From Oscillospiraceae bacterium (GTDB lineage: Bacteria > Bacillota > Clostridia > Oscillospirales > Oscillospiraceae): a DNA stretch of 64,000 nucleotides. Below the pieces are notes generated by a model, which was not told the DNA's origin, searched no databases, and saw only the letters and a list, made by a program, of their open reading frames with translations. The DNA lies in assembly GCA_022795735.1 (NCBI GenBank), contig JAAWHG010000009.1, positions 1 through 64,000 on the forward strand, written 5' to 3'. This document shows, piece by piece, positions 18,473 through 26,765 of the stretch; within the stretch, counting starts at the first letter, position 1, and each line of letters begins with the position of its first letter. The position numbers were made by a program, and so were the translations under genes.

Positions 18473-19928
18473 CGTCCCACTGGCAGACAAAGCCGCATCG
18501 GGACTGTTCAAACAGTTCCATGCCCCGGTCGCGGGAATCGTTCCAGACCCATTCCCGCCCGTCCTTCCGGTAGAGCATCAGGAAATGTTCTTCCCCGCCC
18601 TCGTTGTTGGGTTCCCCAATGGCCCAGGCGGCGAACGAGAAGGGCTCTCCCGTTACCCACTGAAAGCCGCTGCTGCTGTTGCGGTTGTCCGCGCCGAGCC
18701 AGGCAGTATCGACCCCTTGTTCCTCGAGCATCGCGGTTACCTCGTCCATCTGGGACTGATCGAGAATGGTTGCCAGATGCCCGCCCCGGGCCTCGCAATA
18801 AATCCGGGCTTCTTCCCAGGTCATGGCCGCCTTGACCACGGTATAACGCCGGATGGGCGCTTCATTTTCTGCGCCGGATTGGAGCGGCTGTCCGTCCGCC
18901 TCGGGGTCCGCCGCCTCCTCCGGCGCAGGCTCGGACAGAACAGGATCGGGAGGCGCGGGAAGAGGCGGCGGCACGGGCGCGGCCAACCGCGTGAACAGGG
19001 CGGTCAGCGCCGCCGCGGCGCAGAGCCAGCCCAAAATCGCGGCGGCGGGCCAGAAGGGGTCAGGTGGATGCAGCGCCTTGATAAAGGCCTCCGCCGAATC
19101 GAAGCGGCGGCGCGGGTCGCTGTGGCAGAGCTTCAAGACCGCCTTTTTCAGCCGCCGGTCCCCTGCTGGCGGCGGCGGAAGACGGGCGCCGTCCCACCGG
19201 CGGCGGATGGCGGCTTCCCGCTGGGCATAGGTGGCGTCCTCGCCGCTGAGCGGGAGCTGGCCCTGGTTGAGGAGCTGGTAGAGCACAACGCCCAGCGAAT
19301 AGAGGTCAGCGCGGCTGTCATAGGCCCCGCCCCGCGCCACCTCGGGCGCGAGATAGGCCGCCGTCCCAGCCATGGTCTCCAGCAACCCCGCGCGGCTCCG
19401 GCGGGCGATGCCGAAGTCGCCAAGCTGAAAGCGCCCGTCAGGGGTGCGGTACAGGTTGGCGGGCTTGACATCCCGATGAATCAGTCCCGCCCGGTGGACA
19501 GCGGACAGGGCGGCGGCGGCGTCCTTCGCCAGGGTTCGTATCTGTGCGGCGGAGATGACCTCCCCTTCACGCAAAAGCTCGGCAAGGCAGTCCAGCCGCT
19601 CCATGCGGAGGAGAATGTCCCAGCCGGACAGCGTTCCGTCCTCATAGAGAGGAAAGCGGTCCTCATCGTAGAGCGTGACGACGTTGGCGCAGGCGCGGAG
19701 GCGGCGCAGGGCGGCGATCTCCTCTTGTGCCTCGTCCAATTGGCGCGACAGGCCATCACCCTGCCCGAGCAGAGTGATGGCCTTGACCACGCAGGGCAGA
19801 CCGGTCCCGTCCTGCCCATCGGAGAGGGCGTATACGCTGCAACCGCCGCTCCGGTAGAGTCTTGCCCCGAGCTGCCAGCGTCCCCAAAGCGGGGCGTAGG
19901 CGCGCAGGCGTTTTTCCAGAGGGTCCAC
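18465..19928 (-). CDS. Membrane Ser/Thr protein kinase with extracellular C-type lectin domain
   Basis: A 487-residue Hanks-type kinase. Residues ~15-285 form the kinase: a Gly-rich loop of variant form (RSGGCSVY), VVK Lys near 49, catalytic HRDVKPANL near 151, LGDFG near 170 and APEV near 195. A membrane helix at ~293-315 is followed by a Pro-rich linker. A C-type-lectin fold spans ~360-487, with EPNN (~439), WND (~462) and terminal cysteines CGFVC. EPN plus WND is the Ca2+/sugar site of mannose-type lectins. The start is the second GTG, 7 nt after AGGAGG; the first GTG is one base from it. It follows the ABC-2 permease gene by 35 bases and overlaps the HTH gene. It is likely a surface glycan or wall sensor. 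Confidence 0.9.
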   Translation of the reverse strand: MDPLEKRLRAYAPLWGRWQLGARLYRSGGCSVYALSDGQDGTGLPCVVKAITLLGQGDGLSRQLDEAQEEIAALRRLRACANVVTLYDEDRFPLYEDGTLSGWDILLRMERLDCLAELLREGEVISAAQIRTLAKDAAAALSAVHRAGLIHRDVKPANLYRTPDGRFQLGDFGIARRSRAGLLETMAGTAAYLAPEVARGGAYDSRADLYSLGVVLYQLLNQGQLPLSGEDATYAQREAAIRRRWDGARLPPPPAGDRRLKKAVLKLCHSDPRRRFDSAEAFIKALHPPDPFWPAAAILGWLCAAAALTALFTRLAAPVPPPLPAPPDPVLSEPAPEEAADPEADGQPLQSGAENEAPIRRYTVVKAAMTWEEARIYCEARGGHLATILDQSQMDEVTAMLEEQGVDTAWLGADNRNSSSGFQWVTGEPFSFAAWAIGEPNNEGGEEHFLMLYRKDGREWVWNDSRDRGMELFEQSRCGFVCQWDDG

Positions 19929-19963
19929 AGCCACACCTCCTAGATTTCAGGCGCGAAAACCGG

Positions 19964-20695
19964 CTACAAATTTTTCTTCTTGTACACAAACCACAGCCCC
20001 GCCGCGCCGAGCACGGCGAGATAGGCCAGCAGCACCCCGATGCCCCACAGCCCCGCCGGCTGGCCGTAAGCGATGGCGCGGACCATGCGGCTGGCCTGGG
20101 ACAGGGGCAGAGCGGCGATGAACTCCCGCAGGCCATGGGGAATGGTGTCGGAGGAGAAAAAGGTGTTGCAGAGATAGGCCATCGGCATGATAAAGTAGTT
20201 GGAAAACCGGGGCACGTCGGCGTGGCTGCGCGCCAAGAAGGAGATAACCACCCCCAGCGCCGCGAAAACCGCTCCGTTTAAAAACAGCACCACTAGAGAC
20301 AGGAGGTTGAAGGTCAAACCGGTCTTTGCGGGAAGGGTCAGCAGCAGGACGATGCCGCCGGCGTACAATCCCCGCAGTCCGCCCGCGAGAATCTGCCCCG
20401 CCACAAACTGCCACAGTGGCGTCGGCGAGATGATGACCTGGTCAAATGCCTTTTCGTAGAGCCGCTGCACGTTGAGATTTTGGGCAATGGCGTTGAAGCT
20501 GCCGTTCATGGTGGTGAGGGCGACCACGCCGGGGATGAGGAAGTAGAGATAGGGCTGGCCGTTCATCTCAGTGCGGATGCCCCAGCCGAAGACGATCAAA
20601 TACATGGCCGGCGCGATCATGGCGGCCAAGGTAATCCGGACAAAGTCCCGGCGAAACTCCCGCCACTTTTCCCACAAAATCGTGATAATTCCCAT
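19964..20695 (-). CDS. ABC-2 type transporter permease
   Basis: The 243-residue product has about six membrane helices and the ABC-2 layout, with PLWQFVAGQILAGG and the FSNYFIMPMAYLCNTFFSS segment. It is the membrane half of an exporter with the ATPase encoded 12 bases upstream. The exported substrate is unknown (drug, lipid or polysaccharide are the usual classes). It belongs to the run that begins at the cobalamin riboswitch and is followed by the kinase. Confidence 0.9.
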   Translation of the reverse strand: MGIITILWEKWREFRRDFVRITLAAMIAPAMYLIVFGWGIRTEMNGQPYLYFLIPGVVALTTMNGSFNAIAQNLNVQRLYEKAFDQVIISPTPLWQFVAGQILAGGLRGLYAGGIVLLLTLPAKTGLTFNLLSLVVLFLNGAVFAALGVVISFLARSHADVPRFSNYFIMPMAYLCNTFFSSDTIPHGLREFIAALPLSQASRMVRAIAYGQPAGLWGIGVLLAYLAVLGAAGLWFVYKKKNL

Positions 20696-20707
20696 ACTGG
20701 CCGCCCC

Positions 20708-21544
20708 CTATGAAAGCTTCTTGCCCACCCGTTCGACGAAAACGTCCTCCAGAGTGGTATCCCGCAGGGCACAGCGCCCGTCCAGGCCGGAGAGCCAGTC
20801 AATGGCGTCTTCCCGCCGCTGGAAGTACCGGCTTTGTACCCCGTCCTCCGACAGCTCGTCCACGGCGAAAGCCCCCAGCCCCTCGATGAGGGCGGCTGGG
20901 GTATCCACCTCGGTGAGCCGCCCGCCGTCCATCAGGGCCACCCTGCCGCAGAGGGATTGCGCCTCTTCCATGTAATGGGTGGTCAGCAGAATGGTCAGGC
21001 CCTGCCGGTTGAGGCGGCGGAGCAGGTTCCACATCTGGCGGCGGGAAATGGCGTCCATGCCGGCGGTGGGCTCGTCGAGCAGCAGCAGCTCGGGATTGGT
21101 CAGCAGGGCGCGGCAGACCATCAGCTTGCGCTTCATGCCGCCCGACAGCTTGCGCACCGTCTTGCCCCGGTGGGCGGACAGCCCCGCAAATTCAAACAAC
21201 TCCTCCGTCCGGGCGCGGATATCCCGGACGGGCATATAGTAGAGACGGCCCTGATACTCCATAATTTCGTCCATATTCATGTCTTGGCGCATGGAATACT
21301 CCTGGGTGACGACGCTGACCTTGCGCTTGATCTCTTTGCGCTGGCGGGTGAGGGGCTCGCCGTCGATGCGGATTTCACCGGCGGTGGGCAGGAGCAGGGT
21401 GGAGAGCATGCCGATGGTGGTGGTCTTCCCGGCGCCGTTGGGGCCGAGGAGGCCAAAAAACTCACCGCTGCCGATGGTAAGATCAATGCCGTCCACCGCT
21501 GTAAAGGAACCGAAGCGCTTGGTCAGACCGGACAGCGCAATCAC
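20708..21544 (-). CDS. ABC-2 type transporter ATP-binding protein
   Basis: A 278-residue DrrA/NodI-type ATPase with Walker A GPNGAGKTT, signature LSGGMKRKL, Walker B LLLLDEPTAGMD and the H-loop in LLTTHYMEEA. The last ~60 residues (YFQRREDAIDWLSGL and TLEDVFVERVG) are the usual regulatory C-terminus of this class. The GTG start overlaps the cobI stop codon by GTGA, so it is coupled to cobI and lies in the cobalamin-riboswitch run. Confidence 0.93.
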   Translation of the reverse strand: MIALSGLTKRFGSFTAVDGIDLTIGSGEFFGLLGPNGAGKTTTIGMLSTLLLPTAGEIRIDGEPLTRQRKEIKRKVSVVTQEYSMRQDMNMDEIMEYQGRLYYMPVRDIRARTEELFEFAGLSAHRGKTVRKLSGGMKRKLMVCRALLTNPELLLLDEPTAGMDAISRRQMWNLLRRLNRQGLTILLTTHYMEEAQSLCGRVALMDGGRLTEVDTPAALIEGLGAFAVDELSEDGVQSRYFQRREDAIDWLSGLDGRCALRDTTLEDVFVERVGKKLS

Positions 21545-22230
21545 TTTTTCGGCTCCTTGGCGATGATGAGGGAGTAGTATCCCGCGTCGTCGGGGATTTC
21601 ATCCACGCTGCGGTAGACGTGCTCGTCGGGCATCCCGCAGTTCTCCACCATGACGACATCCTTGCCGCTGCGGCGAAGCTGCTCCTTGACCTCTTTCATC
21701 CGCCGGCCCGACTTCATCAGGACGTAGTTGTCGGGCAGATCCAGCTCCCGGTCCAGCCGGTGGACGGCGGGGACGATGTGGAGCTGCTCCTCCCACTCGG
21801 CCAGCGAGACGTTGGCCCGGGCGGCGGCGGCGCAGAAGGAGGTCACGCCCGGAACCAGCTCGGTCGCGTATCCGTGGGCGGCGACCCGTTTCTGCACATA
21901 GAGATAGGTGGAATAAATACTCGGGTCGCCCAGGGTGAGGAAGACGACGTTCCGGCCCTCCCGGAGATGGGCCTCGACGGCGTTGGTGGCCTCCTGATGG
22001 CCCCGTTCCAACGCCTCGGGGTCGTGGGTCATGGGCATCTCCACCGAGAGGAGGGTTTTTTCCTGTAGCGCGGGCTCGGCCTGGAGGGCGATCTGATAGG
22101 CCACCGTCTCCTTGGCGGCTTTGCCGGGGCAGGCGATAACCTCATTGTCGCGAATCAGACGGGTGGCTTTGAGGGTCATCAGTTCGGGGTCGCCGGGGCC
22201 CACCCCGACGCCGTATAGCGTACCTTTCAT
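21541..22230 (-). CDS. cobI: Precorrin-2/cobalt-factor II C20-methyltransferase
   Basis: A SAM-dependent tetrapyrrole methyltransferase of the CobI/CbiL family, 229 residues, which adds the C20 methyl group in corrin-ring synthesis. Signatures are GVGVGPGDPELMTLKA at the N-terminus, GDPSIYSTYLYVQ and PGVTSFCAAAARANVSLA. It is an isolated corrin-synthesis gene among uptake genes; the other cob/cbi genes are not in this window. It lies 18 bases after the BtuD-type gene and overlaps the next exporter gene by four bases. Confidence 0.92.
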   Translation of the reverse strand: MKGTLYGVGVGPGDPELMTLKATRLIRDNEVIACPGKAAKETVAYQIALQAEPALQEKTLLSVEMPMTHDPEALERGHQEATNAVEAHLREGRNVVFLTLGDPSIYSTYLYVQKRVAAHGYATELVPGVTSFCAAAARANVSLAEWEEQLHIVPAVHRLDRELDLPDNYVLMKSGRRMKEVKEQLRRSGKDVVMVENCGMPDEHVYRSVDEIPDDAGYYSLIIAKEPKK

Positions 22231-22248
22231 ATAACAGTCTCCTTTTCT

Positions 22249-23352
22249 TTATATTTGTTGAATCAGCCAGCCCTTTTGCTCGGCCAGCTTGCGTAATTCC
22301 AGATTTTTTTCGTTCATCGGGCCGGTATCCTCCAACGGGCAGACCGCCTTGCCGCAGGACGCCATCAGCGCCTGGGCCCGTTCGAAGGTCTCGTCCGAAA
22401 TGGGGCAGAACGGACGCTCCGCCACCAATCCGGCGGCCAACGCTTCGGCTACGGGGAAATCCAAATCGTTTCGGTGCAGAACGCCCGCCGCGAAGGGAAT
22501 GCCCCGCCGCTGCAGCCGGCGGTAGACCGAAATTCCGCTGCCGCCGCCGCCAATGACAAAGACCTCAGGCGTTCCGTCCACCCGTTCCAGCTCCACACTG
22601 CCGGAACCGGCGTGATAGCTCCCCCGCGCCACGCCGAACAGCTCGGCGATGCTCCCGGCGGTGAAGATTTCCTCCGGCGGGCCGCAGCGTCCGATTCGGT
22701 TTCCCTGCACGCACACCACGTAGTCAGAGGCCTTTTGGGCCAAATCCAGCTCGTGGAGCGACATCAGCACCGCGAGGTCCTTTTTGCGGACCATGTCCTT
22801 TAAAATGGCCAGCAATTCCAGCTTGTGCCGGATGTCGAGGAAGGAGGTCGGCTCGTCGAGCACGATGACCTCCGGCTCCTGACAGACCGCCCGGGCCAGC
22901 AGCACCCGCTGGCGCTGCCCGTCGCTGACGCGGGAAAAGTCCTGCTTGGCAAGCTCCGCCGCGTGGACCAGCTCCATGGATTCGTGGACCTTGTCCCAGT
23001 CGGCCGCACTCAGGATGCCGAGCCGCCCGGTATAGGGGTAACGGCCGGTGGCGACCACGTCCTCACAGCGCATCAGCTCCGGCTTCACCCGGTCGGTCAT
23101 CAGCACGGACAGCCGCTTCGCCACGTCGATCTCGGTCATGCCGGCCATGGCGCGTCCGTCCAGATAGACCGTCCCCCCGATGAGGCGGAGTTGGCGGATG
23201 ATGCTGCGCAGAATGGTCGATTTCCCCGAACCGTTGGGGCCGATGAGGGTCATGATTTCCCCGCGCTGGAGGGATAGGGCGATGTGTTCAATCAGCGCCT
23301 TGCCCTGATAGCCGACCGACAGGTCGTCGGTACGCAGATATGCCCCGCTCAT
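22249..23352 (-). CDS. btuD: Cobalamin-type ABC transporter ATPase with C-terminal extension
   Basis: The 367-residue product has a ~255-residue FecE/BtuD ATPase: Walker A GPNGSGKST, a variant signature VSDGQRQRV, Walker B VIVLDEPTSFLD and SLHELDLA. A ~110-residue extra domain follows. It begins VFVIGGGGSGISVYRRLQRRG, which looks like a nucleotide-binding Rossmann start, and includes two cysteines (ASCGKAVCPL). The ATG at 23352 follows GGAGGT and overlaps the permease stop (ATGA). Reading frame upstream of this ATG is the shadow of the permease gene. It energises corrinoid import with the two genes before it. Confidence 0.92.
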   Translation of the reverse strand: MSGAYLRTDDLSVGYQGKALIEHIALSLQRGEIMTLIGPNGSGKSTILRSIIRQLRLIGGTVYLDGRAMAGMTEIDVAKRLSVLMTDRVKPELMRCEDVVATGRYPYTGRLGILSAADWDKVHESMELVHAAELAKQDFSRVSDGQRQRVLLARAVCQEPEVIVLDEPTSFLDIRHKLELLAILKDMVRKKDLAVLMSLHELDLAQKASDYVVCVQGNRIGRCGPPEEIFTAGSIAELFGVARGSYHAGSGSVELERVDGTPEVFVIGGGGSGISVYRRLQRRGIPFAAGVLHRNDLDFPVAEALAAGLVAERPFCPISDETFERAQALMASCGKAVCPLEDTGPMNEKNLELRKLAEQKGWLIQQI

Positions 23353-24326
23353 TTGGCAGACCTCCGTTTGGCTAGGATGTAAATGACAATGGGCGCGCCG
23401 AAAAGGGCGGTCACCGAGCTGATGCTCAGCTCGGTCGGGGAGAAAGCGGTCCGCGCGATGAAGTCGCAGAGCAGGCAGAACACCGCGCCGCCCAGGAAAC
23501 AGGCGGGGAGTATGACCAGCGGCTTGGCCGTTCCAAACATCGCCTTCATCAAATGGGGCGCGGCGATGCCCACGAAGGACACCGGCCCCGCGAAAGCGGT
23601 GACGCAGGCGGAGAGGATGCTGGAGAGCAGAATCAGCCAAATACGCAGGGCGCGGATGTTGACCCCCATGTTTTGGGCGTAAACCTCCCCCATCTGATAG
23701 GCCCCGATGGGCTTGGACAGGAAGAAGGTCAGAAATAGGGCCGCGCCGGCGACGATGGCAATCACCCGCAGATTGTCCCAGGAAATACCGGAGAAGCTGC
23801 CCAGAGACCAGTTGTGGAGGTTGACAATGTTGGCGTCGTCGGCGAAGGTGACCACGAAGTCGGTAACCGCCGAACAGATATACCCGATCATAACGCCGCC
23901 CACAACCAAGAGGGAGGGCTGGTGTATATAACGGGAGATCAGCAGAATAAAGCCCATAGAGACCATCGCCCCGGCAAAGGCGGCCAGAATCATAAAGATG
24001 GACCCGATGGCCCGGCCTCCGCTCATGAGGAAAATCATGACCAGCGCGACGGTCAGCTTGGCCCCCGAGGAGATGCCCAGAATGAAGGGACCGGCGATGG
24101 GGTTCGCGAAAAAGGTCTGAAGCAGAAAACCGGACACCGCCAGCGCCCCGCCCAAGATCAGCGCCGCCAGGGCGCGGGGGACGCGGATGCCCCATACAAT
24201 CCGGTCCCCCGCCAGAATGCCGGCAAGGGAAACGTTCACGCTTCCGGCGGCGATGTTGGCCAGCAGCAGCAGCGCAAGGGCCACCCCCAGCAGGGCGTAA
24301 CAAAGGCCGTATCGCGTTCGGGTCAT
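23349..24326 (-). CDS. btuC: FecCD/BtuC family ABC transporter permease
   Basis: A 325-residue inner-membrane protein with about nine or ten helices of the FecCD type. Family segments visible include FLLQTFFANPIAGPFILGIS, SGAKLTVALVMIFL and the coupling region GPVSFVGIAAPHLMK. It forms the channel of the corrinoid importer. It starts 13 bases after the binding-protein gene and overlaps the ATPase gene by four bases. Substrate assignment rests on the cobalamin riboswitch upstream. Confidence 0.92.
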   Translation of the reverse strand: MTRTRYGLCYALLGVALALLLLANIAAGSVNVSLAGILAGDRIVWGIRVPRALAALILGGALAVSGFLLQTFFANPIAGPFILGISSGAKLTVALVMIFLMSGGRAIGSIFMILAAFAGAMVSMGFILLISRYIHQPSLLVVGGVMIGYICSAVTDFVVTFADDANIVNLHNWSLGSFSGISWDNLRVIAIVAGAALFLTFFLSKPIGAYQMGEVYAQNMGVNIRALRIWLILLSSILSACVTAFAGPVSFVGIAAPHLMKAMFGTAKPLVILPACFLGGAVFCLLCDFIARTAFSPTELSISSVTALFGAPIVIYILAKRRSAK

Positions 24327-24339
24327 AAACTCACTTCCA

Positions 24340-25500
24340 TTATGTCAGTCTGTGCAGATAGGTCAGTTCCAGATTCTTCGGGTCGGGGGCGTTGAGGATT
24401 TGGTTCAGGTCGGCGATGAAGTCGCCAAGGCCCAGGCTTTCCTGAAATAGGTTTTTGCCGGTGCACCAGACATGGCCGTTTTGCACCGCCTTGAAATCGG
24501 CCAATACGCCGCTTTTGTCCACAAGCTGGGCAATGGTGGTCAATTCGGCGTCGATGGAGCTGTTGTAGATCAGCACGTCGGCGTCCTTCGCCCCGGCGTA
24601 AAAGGCCTCCATCTGCATCACCATAGTGGAAAGGGCGTTGCCCGCCTCGTCTTCCAAGCTGTCAAAGGCATATTGTCCCCCTGCCAGGGCAATGGATTTG
24701 GCGATGTAATCGCCGCTCTTGCGGACGTTCACCGCGCCGTTGGAGGTCACGTAGAAAAAAGCTACCGTTTTGCCGGTCTCCGGCTGGTCCAGAATGGGGG
24801 CCAGCCGCTCCATCTGGCCCTGGAAGAAGGCTTCCCCCTGGTCCTCAAGGTTCAGCAGGGCGGCGTAGAGCTTGATCCACTCCATCCGGCCCAGCGGGTG
24901 ACTCTCGTAGCTGGACCGCTCCACCAGCACCGGAATGCCGAACCGTTCCAACTGTTCCCGAACCTCCGGGTCGTGGTAGATCATGGTGGACTCCACCGCC
25001 AGGTCGCAGCCGCCGTCCACGATGGCCTCATAGTCGGGGGCGCTGTATTTGCCCGCGTATTGCATGTCTCCGCGCTCCAGCGCTTCTTTGGCCTCCGGGA
25101 TGTACCAGCCTTTGGCGTCCAGGGCGGAAAAGCGCACCCGGTCTATCGCGTCCAGCTCCCGGAAGAGGTCCATGGAGGAGGTGGCCGCCAGGTAGATGCG
25201 GTCCAACGGCTGTTGGAGCACCGCCACATCCGCCGGCGTTCCGGCGGGAATACCCGCCCCTTCGGGGACGATCAGATAGCGTTCCTCCCCGGCGACAGTC
25301 AGCAGCTTATAGCCGTCCTGGAAATAGTCCACCGTGAATTGGTCGGCGTATTGCAGCGGCATGCTGCCCTCGGCGGCCAGAGCGTCCCAAGCAAGGGCGG
25401 CCGCCGGAACGGACGCTTCCGGCGCGGGGGGCTCATGAGCGGCCTCCCGTCCGCAGGCGGTCAGCAGGAGAAGGGATAGAAAAATGAGACAGCGTTTCAT
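24340..25500 (-). CDS. btuF: Corrinoid ABC transporter substrate-binding lipoprotein
   Basis: A 386-residue lipoprotein with signal peptide and lipobox LLTAC. The body is the class III two-lobe binding protein fold of BtuF/FepB. It has DYEAIVDGGCDLAVES, GIPVLVERSSYESHPLGRME and a late AVQNGHVWCTGKNL segment before the last helix. It is anchored outside the membrane and delivers cobalamin or another corrinoid to the permease. The ATG overlaps the stop of the preceding lipoprotein gene (ATGA). Confidence 0.9.
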   Translation of the reverse strand: MKRCLIFLSLLLLTACGREAAHEPPAPEASVPAAALAWDALAAEGSMPLQYADQFTVDYFQDGYKLLTVAGEERYLIVPEGAGIPAGTPADVAVLQQPLDRIYLAATSSMDLFRELDAIDRVRFSALDAKGWYIPEAKEALERGDMQYAGKYSAPDYEAIVDGGCDLAVESTMIYHDPEVREQLERFGIPVLVERSSYESHPLGRMEWIKLYAALLNLEDQGEAFFQGQMERLAPILDQPETGKTVAFFYVTSNGAVNVRKSGDYIAKSIALAGGQYAFDSLEDEAGNALSTMVMQMEAFYAGAKDADVLIYNSSIDAELTTIAQLVDKSGVLADFKAVQNGHVWCTGKNLFQESLGLGDFIADLNQILNAPDPKNLELTYLHRLT

Positions 25501-26447
25501 TGGATTGACGTTGAGGCAAAGGTGAGGGTATATTCGATCTCGTGGGGTTCGCTCATGGCGGTGGTGTCGGCAAAGGCGGTAAAGGGGCGGTCAAAGAAGG
25601 GGACGGGGATTTCAAAGGTTGCGTTCCCCTCGGTCTGGATGGGGAGATACTTGTCCTCGCCCACGCGCATGTAGTCATAGTTGGGGCTGCCCCAGACCAG
25701 CGTGGCGACGGCCTTTCCGCCGGTGACGGTCAGCTTGGCGGGGCTTTCGACCTTGGCCTTGCCCGAGCCGCCGGACAGGCTTACTTCTGTGATATATTCC
25801 CCGTCGGCCAGTCCAAGGCTTTCCGCCGTCACCAGGTTGGCAAAGGCCTCGGCAGGCAGGGAATCGGCGCGGAAGACCAGGGTGCGGTCATACCAGATTT
25901 CCTTGTTTTTGCTGAAGGCGGCGCAGTCAAGCGCCTGATCCAGAACCGCCACGGGGACGGTAAAGGTGTGGGTCCCGTCTGGCTCCTCGTGGAAGGGGAT
26001 GCAGTCGGACTCGGGCGCCGCGCCGGCTTCCTCGCCGGTCCCCATATAGACCCGCAGATAGCCTTGGCCGCCCATGTGCATTACGGCGGTCATCGTTCCG
26101 TCCGCGACGGTCAACTCGCAGGCCGTAATGCGAAACTTGTCCGAGCTGGAATCCACCTGCACCGGATAGGTTCCCTCGATCAAATCGTCCGCCGTCACGG
26201 CGGTCATGTCCGGCGCGGTGCCATCCGGCTTGGTTTCAGGAGCGGGTTCCGGCGTTTGCTCCAGTTCGGGGGCGGACGGAGTCTCCGGCTGCTGCGCGGG
26301 AACGGGCTCCGAAGAAGCGGGGGTGGACACAATGACGGAGGTGGGGCCGTCCGCGCCGCCGATGACGCCCACCGACGCGGCCTCCTTGGCGCAGGCGGAC
26401 AGCAGCAGCGAAAGGGCCGCTGTGAGGATAAACGCTCTTTTTTTCAT
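25497..26447 (-). CDS. Lipoprotein with two tandem beta-rich domains, cobalamin operon
   Basis: A 316-residue lipoprotein with lipobox LLLSAC. Right after the lipid cysteine comes AKEAASVGVIGGADGPTSV, then a Pro/Glu linker to about residue 80. Two related domains follow (about 85-200 and 215-316). Each has a GxY opening, a tyrosine-rich strand (YLRVYMG and YDYMRVGEDKY) and a closing TFTVPVAVLD / TFEIPVPFFD strand. This suggests an internal duplication. It is first in the riboswitch-controlled run and ATGA-overlaps btuF, so a surface corrinoid- or metal-binding role is a reasonable inference. The ATG has AGGAGTT upstream. I do not recognise the domain with certainty; it is NEAT-like in general look. 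Confidence 0.8.
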   Translation of the reverse strand: MKKRAFILTAALSLLLSACAKEAASVGVIGGADGPTSVIVSTPASSEPVPAQQPETPSAPELEQTPEPAPETKPDGTAPDMTAVTADDLIEGTYPVQVDSSSDKFRITACELTVADGTMTAVMHMGGQGYLRVYMGTGEEAGAAPESDCIPFHEEPDGTHTFTVPVAVLDQALDCAAFSKNKEIWYDRTLVFRADSLPAEAFANLVTAESLGLADGEYITEVSLSGGSGKAKVESPAKLTVTGGKAVATLVWGSPNYDYMRVGEDKYLPIQTEGNATFEIPVPFFDRPFTAFADTTAMSEPHEIEYTLTFASTSIQ

Positions 26448-26479
26448 GTTTGGTCACAACTCCTTTGATAAAAACGGTC

Positions 26480-26511
26480 AAAAAATAAGGCCACCATATC
26501 ACATGATGACC
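26480..26511 (-). terminator. Riboswitch-controlled terminator
   Basis: On the minus strand a 9-bp stem with two G-T pairs (26503-26511 with 26489-26497) and a 5-nt loop is followed by TTATTTTTT. It lies between the cobalamin riboswitch and the first gene, so it is probably the expression platform that stops transcription when cobalamin is bound. Confidence 0.75.
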
Positions 26512-26582
26512 ACGACGAAACAATCAGGGCATACGGACCAATTCCTCGTGATCCGGAGCGCAGGGCGCTCCCCGTACCGGCT

Positions 26583-26748
26583 CTGGCAGGTTTCCTGACT
26601 CGCGGCTCGGACGCGCGGGCGCTGTCTTCCCGGCCGCAATGGCCAGTGACATGTTAGCGCCGCGCTCGCCGCATACAGTGACGAGATCGTACAGGCCTCA
26701 CACCTGTTTCCCTATTCTCCGCCCTTTGGGGCGGCACCAGAACGCTTA
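26583..26748 (-). promoter_or_regulatory. Cobalamin riboswitch
   Basis: On the minus strand the conserved elements occur in order: GGTGCC, AATAGGGAA, a GGTG-containing arm, GTATGCGGCGAGCG, GTCACTGG, GGGAAG, and the B12-box-type end GAGTCAGGAAACCTGCC. Spacing fits the cobalamin family. It precedes the lipoprotein-btuFCD-cobI run and implies repression by adenosylcobalamin or a related corrinoid. Confidence 0.95.
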
Positions 26749-26765
26749 TACAATTGAATATTCAT

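Noticed and set aside
22249-24303. Single 684-codon frame covering btuD and most of btuC
   Set aside because: The part before 23352 is Arg/Gly/Pro-rich shadow of the permease; the ATPase has its own ATG with GGAGGT.
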